A DNA stretch of 23,945 nt from Candidatus Saccharimonadia bacterium (GTDB taxonomy: Bacteria > Patescibacteriota > Saccharimonadia > Saccharimonadales > 2-12-FULL-41-12), in contig JALQXV010000048.1 of NCBI GenBank assembly GCA_023263015.1, positions 1-23,945 on the forward strand, read 5' to 3'. Under the pieces are notes generated by a model that saw only the letters and a program-made list of their open reading frames with translations, was not told the origin of the DNA and did not search any database. The translations under genes were made by a program, and so were the position numbers. This document shows positions 1 through 6,931 of the stretch, piece after piece; position 1 is the first letter of the stretch; every line of letters starts with the position of its first letter.

Positions 1-723
1 AAAGAAGTCACTGCTATTATTCCTTACTTTGGCTACGGTAGACAGGAACGCAAAGCAAAGGGTCGTGAACCAATTTCATCACAGTGGGCGCTTAACGCGC
101 TTGCGGTCGGTGGCTTAAAACGTGCTGTAACTCTAGATATCCATGAGCCAGCTATACAGGGTTCGTTTAATAACCCGTTTGACTTGGTGACGGCCGGCTC
201 TGTAATTGAAGATGCGATTGCACAAGAAATGGCTACCAACCCAGATGAAGAATTTATAATGGTTGCGCCAGACGGTGGACGAGCATCTCAAAACCAAGAT
301 CATGCCCGCGAACTTGGTATCGGCTATATTGTCTTAGACAAAGACAGGCTACGAGATGACATGGGTCGACCAGAATTTATTGAACATGTTGAAGGCAAGA
401 CCTGCGTGATTGTAGATGACGAAATCGATACCGCCGGAACATTATTATCGGCAACCAAAGCTCTATCCCGATCGGGCTCTAAACGAAATATTGCTTGCGC
501 TACTCATTTAATATTTTCTAGTCCAGCGCATAAAAACCTAAAGCATAAATCAGTCAGTAAGATCATTGGCACAAACTCAGTGCCACTCAAGCAAAAGGCC
601 GCCAAAGCCCTAGAAGGAAAACTAGATATTCACGACATTTCGTACCTGCTTGCCGTTACTGCAGGTCAAATTGCAACCGAGGGTTCGGTCTCTGCCGTCT
701 TCCAAGGCCGAAATCACCGCTAA
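1..723 (+). CDS. prs: Ribose-phosphate pyrophosphokinase (PRPP synthetase), 5'-truncated by window
   Basis: The gene enters from the left edge, in frame from base 1, so the start codon and N-terminal part are missing; 240 codons are visible. The enzyme makes PRPP from ribose 5-phosphate and ATP for nucleotide, His and Trp synthesis in the cytoplasm. The visible part opens with the family's YFGYGRQERK segment (usually Y-x-Y-x-RQDRK; here Asp is Glu). It continues with a DIHEPAIQGSF segment matching the DLHxxQIQGFF metal/ATP region, a VAPDGG segment matching the usual SPDxGG, and the PRPP-binding loop IVDDEIDTAGTL (family consensus VDDMIDTAGT). The C-terminal part is divergent from textbook Prs (for example GTNSVP near the end, matching the family's TNTIP). 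No clear terminator follows; the hairpin at 737-752 lacks a T-run. Identification is firm; the missing 5' end is a window effect. Confidence 0.93.
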   Translation, partial: KEVTAIIPYFGYGRQERKAKGREPISSQWALNALAVGGLKRAVTLDIHEPAIQGSFNNPFDLVTAGSVIEDAIAQEMATNPDEEFIMVAPDGGRASQNQDHARELGIGYIVLDKDRLRDDMGRPEFIEHVEGKTCVIVDDEIDTAGTLLSATKALSRSGSKRNIACATHLIFSSPAHKNLKHKSVSKIIGTNSVPLKQKAAKALEGKLDIHDISYLLAVTAGQIATEGSVSAVFQGRNHR

Positions 724-736
724 GTACAGTACTAAG

Positions 737-752
737 TTTGCATTTGTGCAAA
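737..752. repeat. 16-bp palindrome overlapping the -35 (candidate operator)
   Basis: TTTGCA (737-742), a 4-base spacer and TGCAAA (747-752) form a perfect inverted repeat just downstream of prs. It covers the predicted -35 hexamer. It could be a repressor operator for the methionine transcript, or a hairpin at the end of the prs mRNA. No T-run follows, so an intrinsic terminator is unlikely. Confidence 0.4.
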
Positions 753-766
753 TTGTCGTGTACGAT
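738..766 (+). promoter_or_regulatory. Predicted promoter of the riboswitch-metE transcript
   Basis: TTGCAT (738-743) and TACGAT (761-766) are separated by exactly 17 bases, and TG directly precedes the -10. Transcription would start near 773, about 10 bases before P1 of the riboswitch. This was read by eye; the -10 is imperfect. Confidence 0.45.
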
Positions 767-783
767 CAAGTAACATTAACAAT

Positions 784-890
784 TTAATATCAAGAGTGCA
801 GCGAGAGATCTAGCTCGTCGACCTGCCGGCAACCTATTAGAAATAATAAGGTGCTCCATCTAGTCCGCTAAAAGCGGAGAAGATATAAAG
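784..890 (+). promoter_or_regulatory. SAM-I-clan riboswitch aptamer
   Basis: Conserved SAM-riboswitch blocks appear in the right order: TATCAAGAG (788-796), CGGCAACC (827-834), AAGGTGC (848-854) and AGATA (881-885). P1 is ATATC (787-791) with GATAT (882-886). P2 is GCAG (798-801 region) with CTGC near 823-826, enclosing CGAG/CTCG (802-805/814-817). P3 is CCTATTA with TAATAAGG around a GAAA loop (833-851). P4 is CCGCT/AGCGG (865-869/873-877). A P2-loop pseudoknot is possible, AGAT (806-809) with ATCT (858-861). The canonical kink-turn sequence of SAM-I P2 is not obvious, so the element may be a SAM-I/IV-type variant rather than classic SAM-I. It lies directly upstream of a methionine synthase pair, which is the expected SAM-repressed target. 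The three conserved core blocks together with the gene context make chance unlikely. Confidence 0.85.
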
Positions 891-935
891 TTTTCTTACT
901 ATCCTTTCCGCTTGTTTAGCAGAAGGGATATTTTT
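872..935 (+). promoter_or_regulatory. Riboswitch expression platform: SD-sequestering/terminator hairpin with alternative pairing
   Basis: A hairpin pairs 900-908 with 922-930 (nine pairs, one G-U), extended inside by 910-912/918-920, and is followed by five T. Its 3' arm contains the likely Shine-Dalgarno GAAGGG (922-927), 8 bases before the ATG at 936. Bases 872-885 of the aptamer (P4 3' strand through P1 3' strand) can pair instead with 900-913: 13 of 14 positions pair, one of them G-U. The two states exclude each other. SAM-bound aptamer leaves the hairpin to form (off); without SAM the long alternative helix frees the SD (on). The hairpin plus T-run could also terminate transcription, so the level of control is undecided. 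Confidence 0.75.
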
Positions 936-1937
936 ATGTCAAAAGAAATAAATAGTGTCGTGTACGGCATTGCTCCGTGGTCGGATGACTTGTTTCAAGC
1001 CAGCAGTGACTTTGAGCGCGGTCGTACTGATGCTGAACATCTGAAGCAAGTCTTTGCTGACGATGACTTCCTGTATGAGTCAACGATCTTGGCTGCAGGG
1101 ATAGATTACGCAGGTCGAAGCAAAGGTCCAGACCAGCTAGATTATTTGCGTGGGATTGCTCAAGTTTCGTCAGGTCTCGGTGGCGACGTTGCAGTCGCAC
1201 CCGTGACTCGATGGTTTGATCGCAATACATTCTATCGACAACCACAGATAACCGAGGGTTTTGCATTTGACCCAAGCGCCGATTCGCAGCTACTCGAACC
1301 TGAGCGACACCGAGAACTTACGGGGGATAAGAAACGTGTTGTTACACTGCTATCTCCAATAGCCTTTTCTGAATTGGTTGATCAAAGTGGTGACTTGACT
1401 AAAGCAGAGATTGAGCAAAGGGTAGATGAAGTATACTCAGATATTCTGGACTACTTTGCAACAACTAATAAGGCTGACCAGATTTTATTGCACGATCCAT
1501 ATTCTGCGTATGAACAACGTACCCCAGAAGAAAATCAAACCATTATTGACCGGCTTTCACGTTTTGTATTACGCCACCAGTTAGACATCGGAGTGTACTT
1601 TAGTAATGGCAATGCATCCGAAATTATTGCAGCCGCGATTAATAGCGGACTTGCAGTTAACCGTGTGGGCTGTGACGTGACGGAAACACCTGTTAATGAA
1701 CTACCAAATCTAAATGGTCGAGAATTTATTGCTGGCGTTATTAATGCCGATAATACGCTTGAACAAACAGACGAAGACGTAATCAGTATAGTGGATAATT
1801 TAGTTGAAAAAACCAAAGTCAAAACACTTTATGTTACGCATACAACAGACCTAGAGCACGTGCCGTACGAGCATGCGTTACAGAAAATACGGCAACTTGG
1901 TCGTGTCACACGACTATTGAAGGGAGCAAACAAATGA
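936..1937 (+). CDS. Stand-alone MetE N-terminal domain (cobalamin-independent methionine synthase, N subunit)
   Basis: A protein of 333 residues from the ATG at 936. It aligns by eye along its length with the N-terminal barrel of one-chain MetE: AGIDYAG near 54-60 corresponds to the family's AGID segment, VTRWFDRNTFY (90-100) to the MTKWFxTNYHY motif, VTLLSPIAF (136-144) to the VLLGPVT strand, and ILLHDPYSAY (183 on) to the VQIDEPAL strand. In full MetE this domain helps bind folate and holds the catalytic domain. Here it is a separate gene whose TGA overlaps the ATG of the catalytic-domain gene by 4 bases, so the pair is probably translationally coupled into a two-subunit enzyme. The Glu of the IDEP motif is missing (HDPY), as suits a non-catalytic domain. 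A TTG at 912 is in frame but lies inside the riboswitch hairpin; the ATG at 936 has the SD. The subunit role is an inference. Confidence 0.8.
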   Translation: MSKEINSVVYGIAPWSDDLFQASSDFERGRTDAEHLKQVFADDDFLYESTILAAGIDYAGRSKGPDQLDYLRGIAQVSSGLGGDVAVAPVTRWFDRNTFYRQPQITEGFAFDPSADSQLLEPERHRELTGDKKRVVTLLSPIAFSELVDQSGDLTKAEIEQRVDEVYSDILDYFATTNKADQILLHDPYSAYEQRTPEENQTIIDRLSRFVLRHQLDIGVYFSNGNASEIIAAAINSGLAVNRVGCDVTETPVNELPNLNGREFIAGVINADNTLEQTDEDVISIVDNLVEKTKVKTLYVTHTTDLEHVPYEHALQKIRQLGRVTRLLKGANK

Positions 1938-3100
1938 GTGAAATACTATTACCAACTCAGGAAGTCGGTAGCTTAGCTAAGCCAGACTGGCGAGTACAAA
2001 CCATAAATCAGAATCTAGTCACGGATGCTCATTTTGAACAAGCTGAGCAGTGGGGTGATCGGCTAGGCATAAAAAGTGATGAATTGGTTGAGGTTCTACA
2101 TTCGGCTGAACGACAAATCAATAAGTTTGGGGTAATTTTACCGCCCAATAGAGAAGCACTTAAGCAATGGTCGGCACGGTATGCGATTCGTCTTCAAGAG
2201 CAAGCCGGCATTGATATCGTATACGACGGTGAACAGGATCGTCCAGAGATGTACCAAGTCGCTGTTGAAGGTACTCGCGGATTTGACTGGCGTGGACGAG
2301 TTCGAGCTTTTGATAATCGTTCGTACAAGAAGGCTGCAGTAGTCGGGGGCGTGGCTCTTAAACATCCGTGGCACACCGACGAATATGAGCGTGCCTTTAA
2401 GTTTGCTGAGCACCCACTGAAAGTTCCAATAACCGGCGCTTACACAATAGCTGATTGGTCTTTTGACGAGTATTATCAGAAGCAGCAAGAGCGTGGTGGT
2501 TTAGGGCTTGACCGCATACAAGCCAAGGAGCAATTTGTTCTAGACCTAGCGGACAATGTTATTCGACCCAATGTGCAGAGTTTGCTCGATGCAGGTGCTA
2601 CATGGATTCAGATTGATGAACCAGCCGCAACGACAAAACCAGAAGAAGTTCCATTGTTCATTGAGTCATTTAATCGATCGGTAGCTGGTTTAGTCGGCAA
2701 GTTTGGTGTTCATATTTGCTTCTCTGACTACAATTTGCTCTTCCCACATATTGAAAAGATCGAGAATTGTGACCAGTTCTCGCTAGAGTTTGCTAACCGT
2801 GACCCAAGAGGCTTAGGAGTCGATAGCGCAGCTCGGCCAGCCTACGAAACGCTTGAAAAGTTTAAAATCTGGACACCAGAGGTAGCCATTGGGCTGGGCG
2901 TAACAAGCGTGCACGATAGTCTTACCGAAACGCCACAACTTGTTCGGGATCGTGTATTACACGCGGTCGATATAATTGGGGATCCAGCTAAGATCTACCC
3001 GTCGCCGGATTGTGGCTTGCGAACACGCAGCTGGGGCGATGCATACGATAAACTGGCAGCAACCGCTGAAGGCACGCAATTAGCACGGCAGGTGCTATAA
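1934..3100 (+). CDS. metE: MetE catalytic (C-terminal) domain, methionine synthase
   Basis: A 388-residue protein matching the C-terminal, catalytic barrel of cobalamin-independent methionine synthase, which moves a methyl group from methyl-folate to homocysteine. Visible landmarks are LPTQEVGS (6-13; LPTTxIGS in the family, Ser at the homocysteine site), YDGEQDR (97-103, Glu at the amino-acid site), VPITGAYTI (164 on), and IQIDEPA (225-231). The four zinc ligands are all present: His260 and Cys262 in VHICFSDY, Glu285 in FSLEFANRD, and Cys360 in SPDCGLRTRSW. The enzyme should therefore be active. It follows the N-domain gene with an ATGA overlap and shares its SAM riboswitch. A folate-independent 'core MetE' role is possible for single-domain forms, but the adjacent N-domain favours the classical reaction. 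No terminator is seen after the stop. Confidence 0.9.
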   Translation: MSEILLPTQEVGSLAKPDWRVQTINQNLVTDAHFEQAEQWGDRLGIKSDELVEVLHSAERQINKFGVILPPNREALKQWSARYAIRLQEQAGIDIVYDGEQDRPEMYQVAVEGTRGFDWRGRVRAFDNRSYKKAAVVGGVALKHPWHTDEYERAFKFAEHPLKVPITGAYTIADWSFDEYYQKQQERGGLGLDRIQAKEQFVLDLADNVIRPNVQSLLDAGATWIQIDEPAATTKPEEVPLFIESFNRSVAGLVGKFGVHICFSDYNLLFPHIEKIENCDQFSLEFANRDPRGLGVDSAARPAYETLEKFKIWTPEVAIGLGVTSVHDSLTETPQLVRDRVLHAVDIIGDPAKIYPSPDCGLRTRSWGDAYDKLAATAEGTQLARQVL

Positions 3101-3129
3101 ATACTGTTAAAATCGACATTAACACCGTG

Positions 3130-3138
3130 TGCTATACT
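3130..3138 (+). promoter_or_regulatory. Extended -10 promoter of yebC-ruvC, near-leaderless
   Basis: TGC plus TATACT (-10 at 3133-3138) sits 10 bases before the yebC ATG at 3149. No Shine-Dalgarno fits between them, so the transcript would start within a few bases of the start codon. There is no convincing -35, as expected for a TGn-type promoter. Confidence 0.6.
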
Positions 3139-3148
3139 ATTATGTACT

Positions 3149-3874
3149 ATGGCAGGACATTCAAAATGGGCAAAAATTCATCGCGGCAAGGCAATTGAAG
3201 ACGCTAAGCGCGGGGCAATTTTTACCAAACTCGGAAACAACATCGCACTGGCCGCAAAGGCTGGCGGCGATCCAGATCTTAACTTTTCATTGCGACTTGC
3301 GATCGATAAAGCCAAGGCGGCTAATATGCCAGCCAACAACATCCAGCGAGCAATTGACCGCGGAACAGGCAAGCTTGGTGGCGATCAAATTCAGGAAATT
3401 TTATACGAAGGTTACGGCCCAGCTGGAACTGCAATTCTTGTAGAGTGCGCAACCGACAATATTAATCGAACCTACCCAGAAGTTCGATTAGCATTTAGTA
3501 AACACGGTGGTAATATTGCTGAAAAAGGTGCGGTAGCCTTTCAGTTTGATCGTAAAGGGTCAATCGTAGTAAAAGGTAGCGGAGAAGACTTGTTGCTACA
3601 AGTTCTTGATGCTGGTGCGGAAGACGCTGAAGAAGATGATGGTGAAATGCAAATTTACACCGATCCTAAAGAGCTTGCTAAAGTCCGCGATGCACTAAAA
3701 GAGCAAGGTCTAGAAGTTTTAGAAGCCGAACTCACCTACGTGCCGCAAAATACGATAAATATCGATGACGAAACAGCTGCCGGCAAAATTACACGATTAA
3801 TGGATGCTCTTGAATCGCTTGATGATGTGAGCAACACTCACGTTAATTTTGAAATAGCTGAAAACTTACTATAA
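3149..3874 (+). CDS. yebC: YebC/PmpR family protein
   Basis: A 241-residue protein, normal length for the family. It starts with the hallmark MAGHSKWAKIHRGKA and carries the conserved AANMPANNIQRAI segment (58-70 region), YEGYGPAGTAILVE, and TDNINRTYPEVRLAFSKHGG. The family has been described both as transcription regulators and, more recently, as translation factors that relieve ribosome stalling. YebC is often encoded next to ruvC, as here: ruvC begins 3 bases after its stop. The chosen ATG is fixed by the invariant N-terminus and by the -10 box just upstream. Which of the two described roles applies cannot be read from the sequence. Confidence 0.95.
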   Translation: MAGHSKWAKIHRGKAIEDAKRGAIFTKLGNNIALAAKAGGDPDLNFSLRLAIDKAKAANMPANNIQRAIDRGTGKLGGDQIQEILYEGYGPAGTAILVECATDNINRTYPEVRLAFSKHGGNIAEKGAVAFQFDRKGSIVVKGSGEDLLLQVLDAGAEDAEEDDGEMQIYTDPKELAKVRDALKEQGLEVLEAELTYVPQNTINIDDETAAGKITRLMDALESLDDVSNTHVNFEIAENLL

Positions 3875-3877
3875 CCT

Positions 3878-4357
3878 ATGCGCATTTTAGGTATCGACCC
3901 AGGCACCGGAATTCTTGGTTTTGGTGTAATCGATGTGCAAGCTTCTGGTAAGGCAAAATTAGTGGATGGCGGAGTGATTCGCACACCTGTTAAGCAGGCT
4001 GATAGTGATCGACTGCTGACAATTTTTGATGAGCTTACAGAAATTATTAACGAACATAAACCAGAAGTTATGTCGGTCGAGAAACTTTTCTTTGCCCAAA
4101 ACGTAACTACTGCAATGAGCGTGGCGCAAGCTCGTGGCGTAGTGCTATTATGCGGCAAGCAGGCAGGTTTAGAGCTTTTTGAATACACGCCACTACAAAT
4201 CAAACAGGCAATTACGGGGTATGGCAAAGCCGACAAAAAGCAAGTACAAGAAATGGTACGTGTAGTATTGAACTTGCAAGAAGTGCCAAAGCCCGACGAT
4301 GCAGCTGACGCTCTAGCGGCAGCGATCTGTCATTCAATGACCGCACGGTATGCCTAG
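3878..4357 (+). CDS. ruvC: Holliday junction endonuclease RuvC
   Basis: A 159-residue RNase H-fold resolvase that cuts Holliday junctions symmetrically, working with RuvAB. The four acidic catalytic residues are visible: Asp7 in LGIDPGTG, Glu68 in SVEKLFF, and Asp141 and Asp144 in KPDDAADALA. The AQARGV segment and the YGKADKKQVQ basic stretch (115-124) also match the family. Length is close to the usual 160-175 residues. It lies 3 bases after yebC and is probably co-transcribed with it; ruvA follows behind its own -10 box, which overlaps the end of this gene. Confidence 0.96.
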   Translation: MRILGIDPGTGILGFGVIDVQASGKAKLVDGGVIRTPVKQADSDRLLTIFDELTEIINEHKPEVMSVEKLFFAQNVTTAMSVAQARGVVLLCGKQAGLELFEYTPLQIKQAITGYGKADKKQVQEMVRVVLNLQEVPKPDDAADALAAAICHSMTARYA

Positions 4358-4366
4358 TGGTATACT
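4358..4366 (+). promoter_or_regulatory. Extended -10 promoter of ruvA-ruvB, leaderless
   Basis: TGG plus TATACT (-10 at 4361-4366) lies directly after the ruvC stop, 8 bases before the ruvA ATG at 4375. It has the same design as the yebC promoter. The predicted start site falls one or two bases before the ATG, so ruvAB mRNA from this promoter would be leaderless. Confidence 0.6.
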
Positions 4367-4374
4367 GATAAGTA

Positions 4375-4956
4375 ATGATTTCTTATCTTAACGGGGTAGT
4401 CGCAGTTAAAGAACTCGACTCAATTATCTTAGACGTCAATGGAGTTGGCTACGGCATTATTGTTTCTGCTAATGAGCAGTCCGTACTAGTACAAAACGAG
4501 ACGGCCAAGCTATTCATTTATGAGCATATTAAAGAAGACTCCCATGATTTATACGGCTTCACCAACACTGCAAGTAAAAAACTTTTTGAGCAACTACTAA
4601 GTGTCAAAAACGTTGGTCCGAAAGTTTCGATGGCTGTACTTGGTATTGGCACAGAAAACGCAGTTCGAGCTGCGATCGCAAGTGGCGATATTAAGTTTTT
4701 GCAGAGCGCAAAAGGTGTAGGGAAACGCGCAGCCGAACAGATGATTGTTGAGCTTCGAGACAAAGTAGGCTTGGCGACTACAAACGATGCCGAAGACATC
4801 GTCACAAGAGGTGGAGTTAATATGAACGACGAAGCTATCCAAGGTTTGATTGCTCTTGGTTATAGCGAATTTGATGCACAAAAAGCACTCAAAGAAATAG
4901 ATATGGACTTATCAGTTGAAGAAAGAATCACCAAAGCACTCAAGGGTAATGCATAA
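4375..4956 (+). CDS. ruvA: Holliday junction branch-migration protein RuvA
   Basis: A 193-residue DNA-junction-binding protein that tetramerises on Holliday junctions and loads RuvB. The N-terminal OB-fold begins MISYLNGVV with the VNGVGYGI motif (21-28). Two helix-hairpin-helix motifs follow: NVGPK (79-83) and GVGKR (114-118). The C-terminal RuvB-contact domain is seen as NDEAIQGLIALGYSEFDA (151-168). All three RuvA domains are therefore present at normal length. Its TAA overlaps the ruvB ATG by one base, giving tight ruvA-ruvB coupling. Confidence 0.96.
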   Translation: MISYLNGVVAVKELDSIILDVNGVGYGIIVSANEQSVLVQNETAKLFIYEHIKEDSHDLYGFTNTASKKLFEQLLSVKNVGPKVSMAVLGIGTENAVRAAIASGDIKFLQSAKGVGKRAAEQMIVELRDKVGLATTNDAEDIVTRGGVNMNDEAIQGLIALGYSEFDAQKALKEIDMDLSVEERITKALKGNA

Positions 4957-5984
4957 TGGCAGTAGAAAGAATCGTTCAGCCAACGACTGATGACGAAAGT
5001 CCAGAAGAACAATTAATCGAAATTAGCTTGCGACCTAAAGATTTTGCAAGTTATATTGGCCAAGAGCGTCTTAAAAAGAATATGCAGTTGGCTATTACTG
5101 CTGCTAAAAAACGTGATGAGCCAATTGACCATGTGTTACTTTATGGTCCTCCAGGCCTAGGTAAAACTACCATGGCAAGTGTAATTGCTAATGAAATGGG
5201 CGCAAATATCCGCATCACTTCCGGACCAGCAATTGAGCGAGCTGGTGATCTAGCCAGTCTTCTTACTAACTTGCAAGACGGTGATATTCTATTTATCGAT
5301 GAAATTCATCGATTGCACCGCAGCGTTGAAGAAGTGCTATATAGCGCTATGGAAGACTTTAAGCTCGATATCATGCTCGGCAAAGGACCGAGCGCGCGTA
5401 GTTTACGGCTAGATTTGCCAAAATTCACAATTATTGGCGCCACCACGAGGACTGGTTCTTTGGCTGCACCACTGCGCGATCGTTTTGGACTACAGCACCG
5501 CCTCGAGTTTTATACTAACGACGAGATTGCCAAGATTATCTCTAGAGCAGCTAACATTCTAGAGGTAGAAATCCACGATGAAGCGGCTAACCATCTTGCT
5601 AAACGTGCTCGACTAACTCCTCGTATCGCTAACCGACTACTAAAGCGTGTTCGTGACTATGCTGATGTAAACGGCGATGGAATTATAGATACGGTTGTTA
5701 CAAAGCAAGCTATGGAACTACTTGAGATTGATGAATTAGGGCTAGATCCTGCCGATCGACGTGTGCTTGAAACGATCATAGAACACCATAAGGGTGGCCC
5801 AGTTGGTGTAGAAACATTAGCAGCCCTAACCGGTGATGAACGCGCTACAATTGAGGACTTCTTTGAACCATACTTAATGCAGATCGGCTTACTTGAGCGA
5901 ACGCCTCGTGGTAGAAAAGCAACGCGGCGAGCATATTCACATCTTGGTAAAGATGATAAACTTGATCAGACGAAATTAGTATAA
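4956..5984 (+). CDS. ruvB: Holliday junction ATP-dependent helicase RuvB
   Basis: A 342-residue AAA+ motor that drives branch migration on RuvA-bound junctions. Visible motifs are LRPKDFASYIGQ (25-36), Walker A GPPGLGKT (64-71), Walker B DEIH (115-118), sensor 1 in GATTRTG (161-167), the arginine-finger region LRDRFG (173-178), the sensor-2 stretch TPRIANRLLKRVRDYA, and the C-terminal winged helix with GGPVGVETLA and RTPRGRKAT. Length and order are standard. It overlaps ruvA by one base. Its last codons contain a possible -10 for the next gene. Confidence 0.97.
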   Translation: MAVERIVQPTTDDESPEEQLIEISLRPKDFASYIGQERLKKNMQLAITAAKKRDEPIDHVLLYGPPGLGKTTMASVIANEMGANIRITSGPAIERAGDLASLLTNLQDGDILFIDEIHRLHRSVEEVLYSAMEDFKLDIMLGKGPSARSLRLDLPKFTIIGATTRTGSLAAPLRDRFGLQHRLEFYTNDEIAKIISRAANILEVEIHDEAANHLAKRARLTPRIANRLLKRVRDYADVNGDGIIDTVVTKQAMELLEIDELGLDPADRRVLETIIEHHKGGPVGVETLAALTGDERATIEDFFEPYLMQIGLLERTPRGRKATRRAYSHLGKDDKLDQTKLV

Positions 5985-5985
5985 A
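5980..5985 (+). promoter_or_regulatory. Possible -10 of the PH-domain protein gene
   Basis: TATAAA spans the ruvB stop codon and ends 8 bases before the ATG at 5994. No Shine-Dalgarno lies in the gap, so this would be another leaderless-type arrangement. The box has no TGn extension and no clear -35, so confidence is low. Confidence 0.35.
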
Positions 5986-5993
5986 GTATATTT

Positions 5994-6629
5994 ATGGATC
6001 CGCAACAACCTGACAACACCACTGATCAACCTAAACAGAGCGATATAGCTGACAAGGCTGCAGAGCAAAGAGGGCGCTTACTTGACCCCACTGGAAAAAT
6101 AGAAAGTCTGACCGCTAACGAAACATTGCTATTTGATGTTCGTAGGCACCCATTTGGACTATTCTTGTTGTACTTGCAGGCTTTCGTTGGTATTTTTTTA
6201 GGTCTGGTAATTACAATTGCTTTTATGCCATCACTAGCCGATGTAATTGGGGTTAGTCGAGGCACTATTAGTTCGATTGCTGCAGCGTTTGCATTATTCG
6301 TTATCGCGTTTGGTTTAATTTTTGTGGTTTTGGCAACTCGTATTTACCGAGGGAATCAACTTATCTCTAGTGACAAGAATGTGACGCAGGTATTACAAAT
6401 TGGACTGTTTGATCGCAAAGTTTCAGAGCTTTCGATGGGTAATATTGAGGATGTGACCGCTCAGCAGAAGGGTATATTGCCCACCATTTTTAATTACGGA
6501 GAACTACGAATCGAAACTGCTGGTGAGCAAAATAACTTTACTTTTATTTATTGTCCAAACCCAAATGCCTACGCTAAAGCGATCCTAGATGCGCGACTAG
6601 CTTTCCTTACCCAGCACGGTGGCCACTAA
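5994..6629 (+). CDS. Two-TM membrane protein with bacterial PH (DUF304-like) domain
   Basis: A 211-residue protein. Residues 1-30 are polar and rich in Gln, Asp and Pro, probably disordered and cytoplasmic. Two hydrophobic segments follow (about 54-78 and 92-116), then a C-terminal domain with the pattern of bacterial PH-like (YdbS/DUF304) proteins: RGNQLISSDKNV, GLFDRKVSELSMGNIEDV (137-154), and GELRIETAGE (169-178). Such proteins are membrane-anchored and of mostly unknown function. The gene starts 9 bases after ruvB, but a function in recombination should not be assumed. Its stop overlaps the stop of the convergent pilus gene by two bases. Family assignment is by pattern. Confidence 0.75.
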   Translation: MDPQQPDNTTDQPKQSDIADKAAEQRGRLLDPTGKIESLTANETLLFDVRRHPFGLFLLYLQAFVGIFLGLVITIAFMPSLADVIGVSRGTISSIAAAFALFVIAFGLIFVVLATRIYRGNQLISSDKNVTQVLQIGLFDRKVSELSMGNIEDVTAQQKGILPTIFNYGELRIETAGEQNNFTFIYCPNPNAYAKAILDARLAFLTQHGGH

Positions 6630-6931
6630 TCCTGAAAAGGGTTATCGCGAGCTGTTTCAAAGAGCGATTGAACTCCAATACTCTGATCTTCAAGTTCTTC
6701 GATCTTAGAAATAGAATTTTGATCGAGTTTGAGACGTTTTACATTTTTGGTATTTTCTAGAACAGCGTCTTCGGTAGGTTCCATTTGAGCGAGGGTGCTA
6801 ATGCGAAATACTAGAAATGCGTAGATGAGCAAGGTGCCAATAATAAATATGAAACCAACGTACTTTTGCAGTACGTGTAGGGCCGATTTGCCAATTGTGC
6901 CGAGCTGTTTTACATCAATATCTTTACTCAT
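6626..6931 (-). CDS. Small single-TM protein in the PilP position of the pilMNO operon
   Basis: A 101-residue protein not recognised as a named family. The N-terminus (1-22) is polar and cytoplasmic, one TM segment spans about 23-43 (VGFIFIIGTLLIYAFLVF), and the rest is charged and mostly helical-looking, ending NPFQD. It has no lipobox and no PilP-like beta domain, so it is not a classical PilP. It is the last gene of the minus-strand pilM-pilN-pilO operon and overlaps pilO by 4 bases (ATGA), which argues for translational coupling and a role in the T4P inner-membrane platform. That role is inferred from position only. The 3' end overlaps the stop of the convergent PH-domain gene. Confidence 0.75.
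   Translation of the reverse strand: MSKDIDVKQLGTIGKSALHVLQKYVGFIFIIGTLLIYAFLVFRISTLAQMEPTEDAVLENTKNVKRLKLDQNSISKIEELEDQSIGVQSLFETARDNPFQD

Noticed and set aside
737..752. TTTGCA/TGCAAA hairpin as an intrinsic terminator of prs
   Set aside because: It is short, has no GC-rich stem and no T-run; a DNA palindrome over the -35 explains it better.
912..935. TTG at 912 as start of the MetE N-domain gene
   Set aside because: It lies in the loop of the riboswitch hairpin with no Shine-Dalgarno, whereas the ATG at 936 has GAAGGG at the right distance and gives the natural N-terminus.
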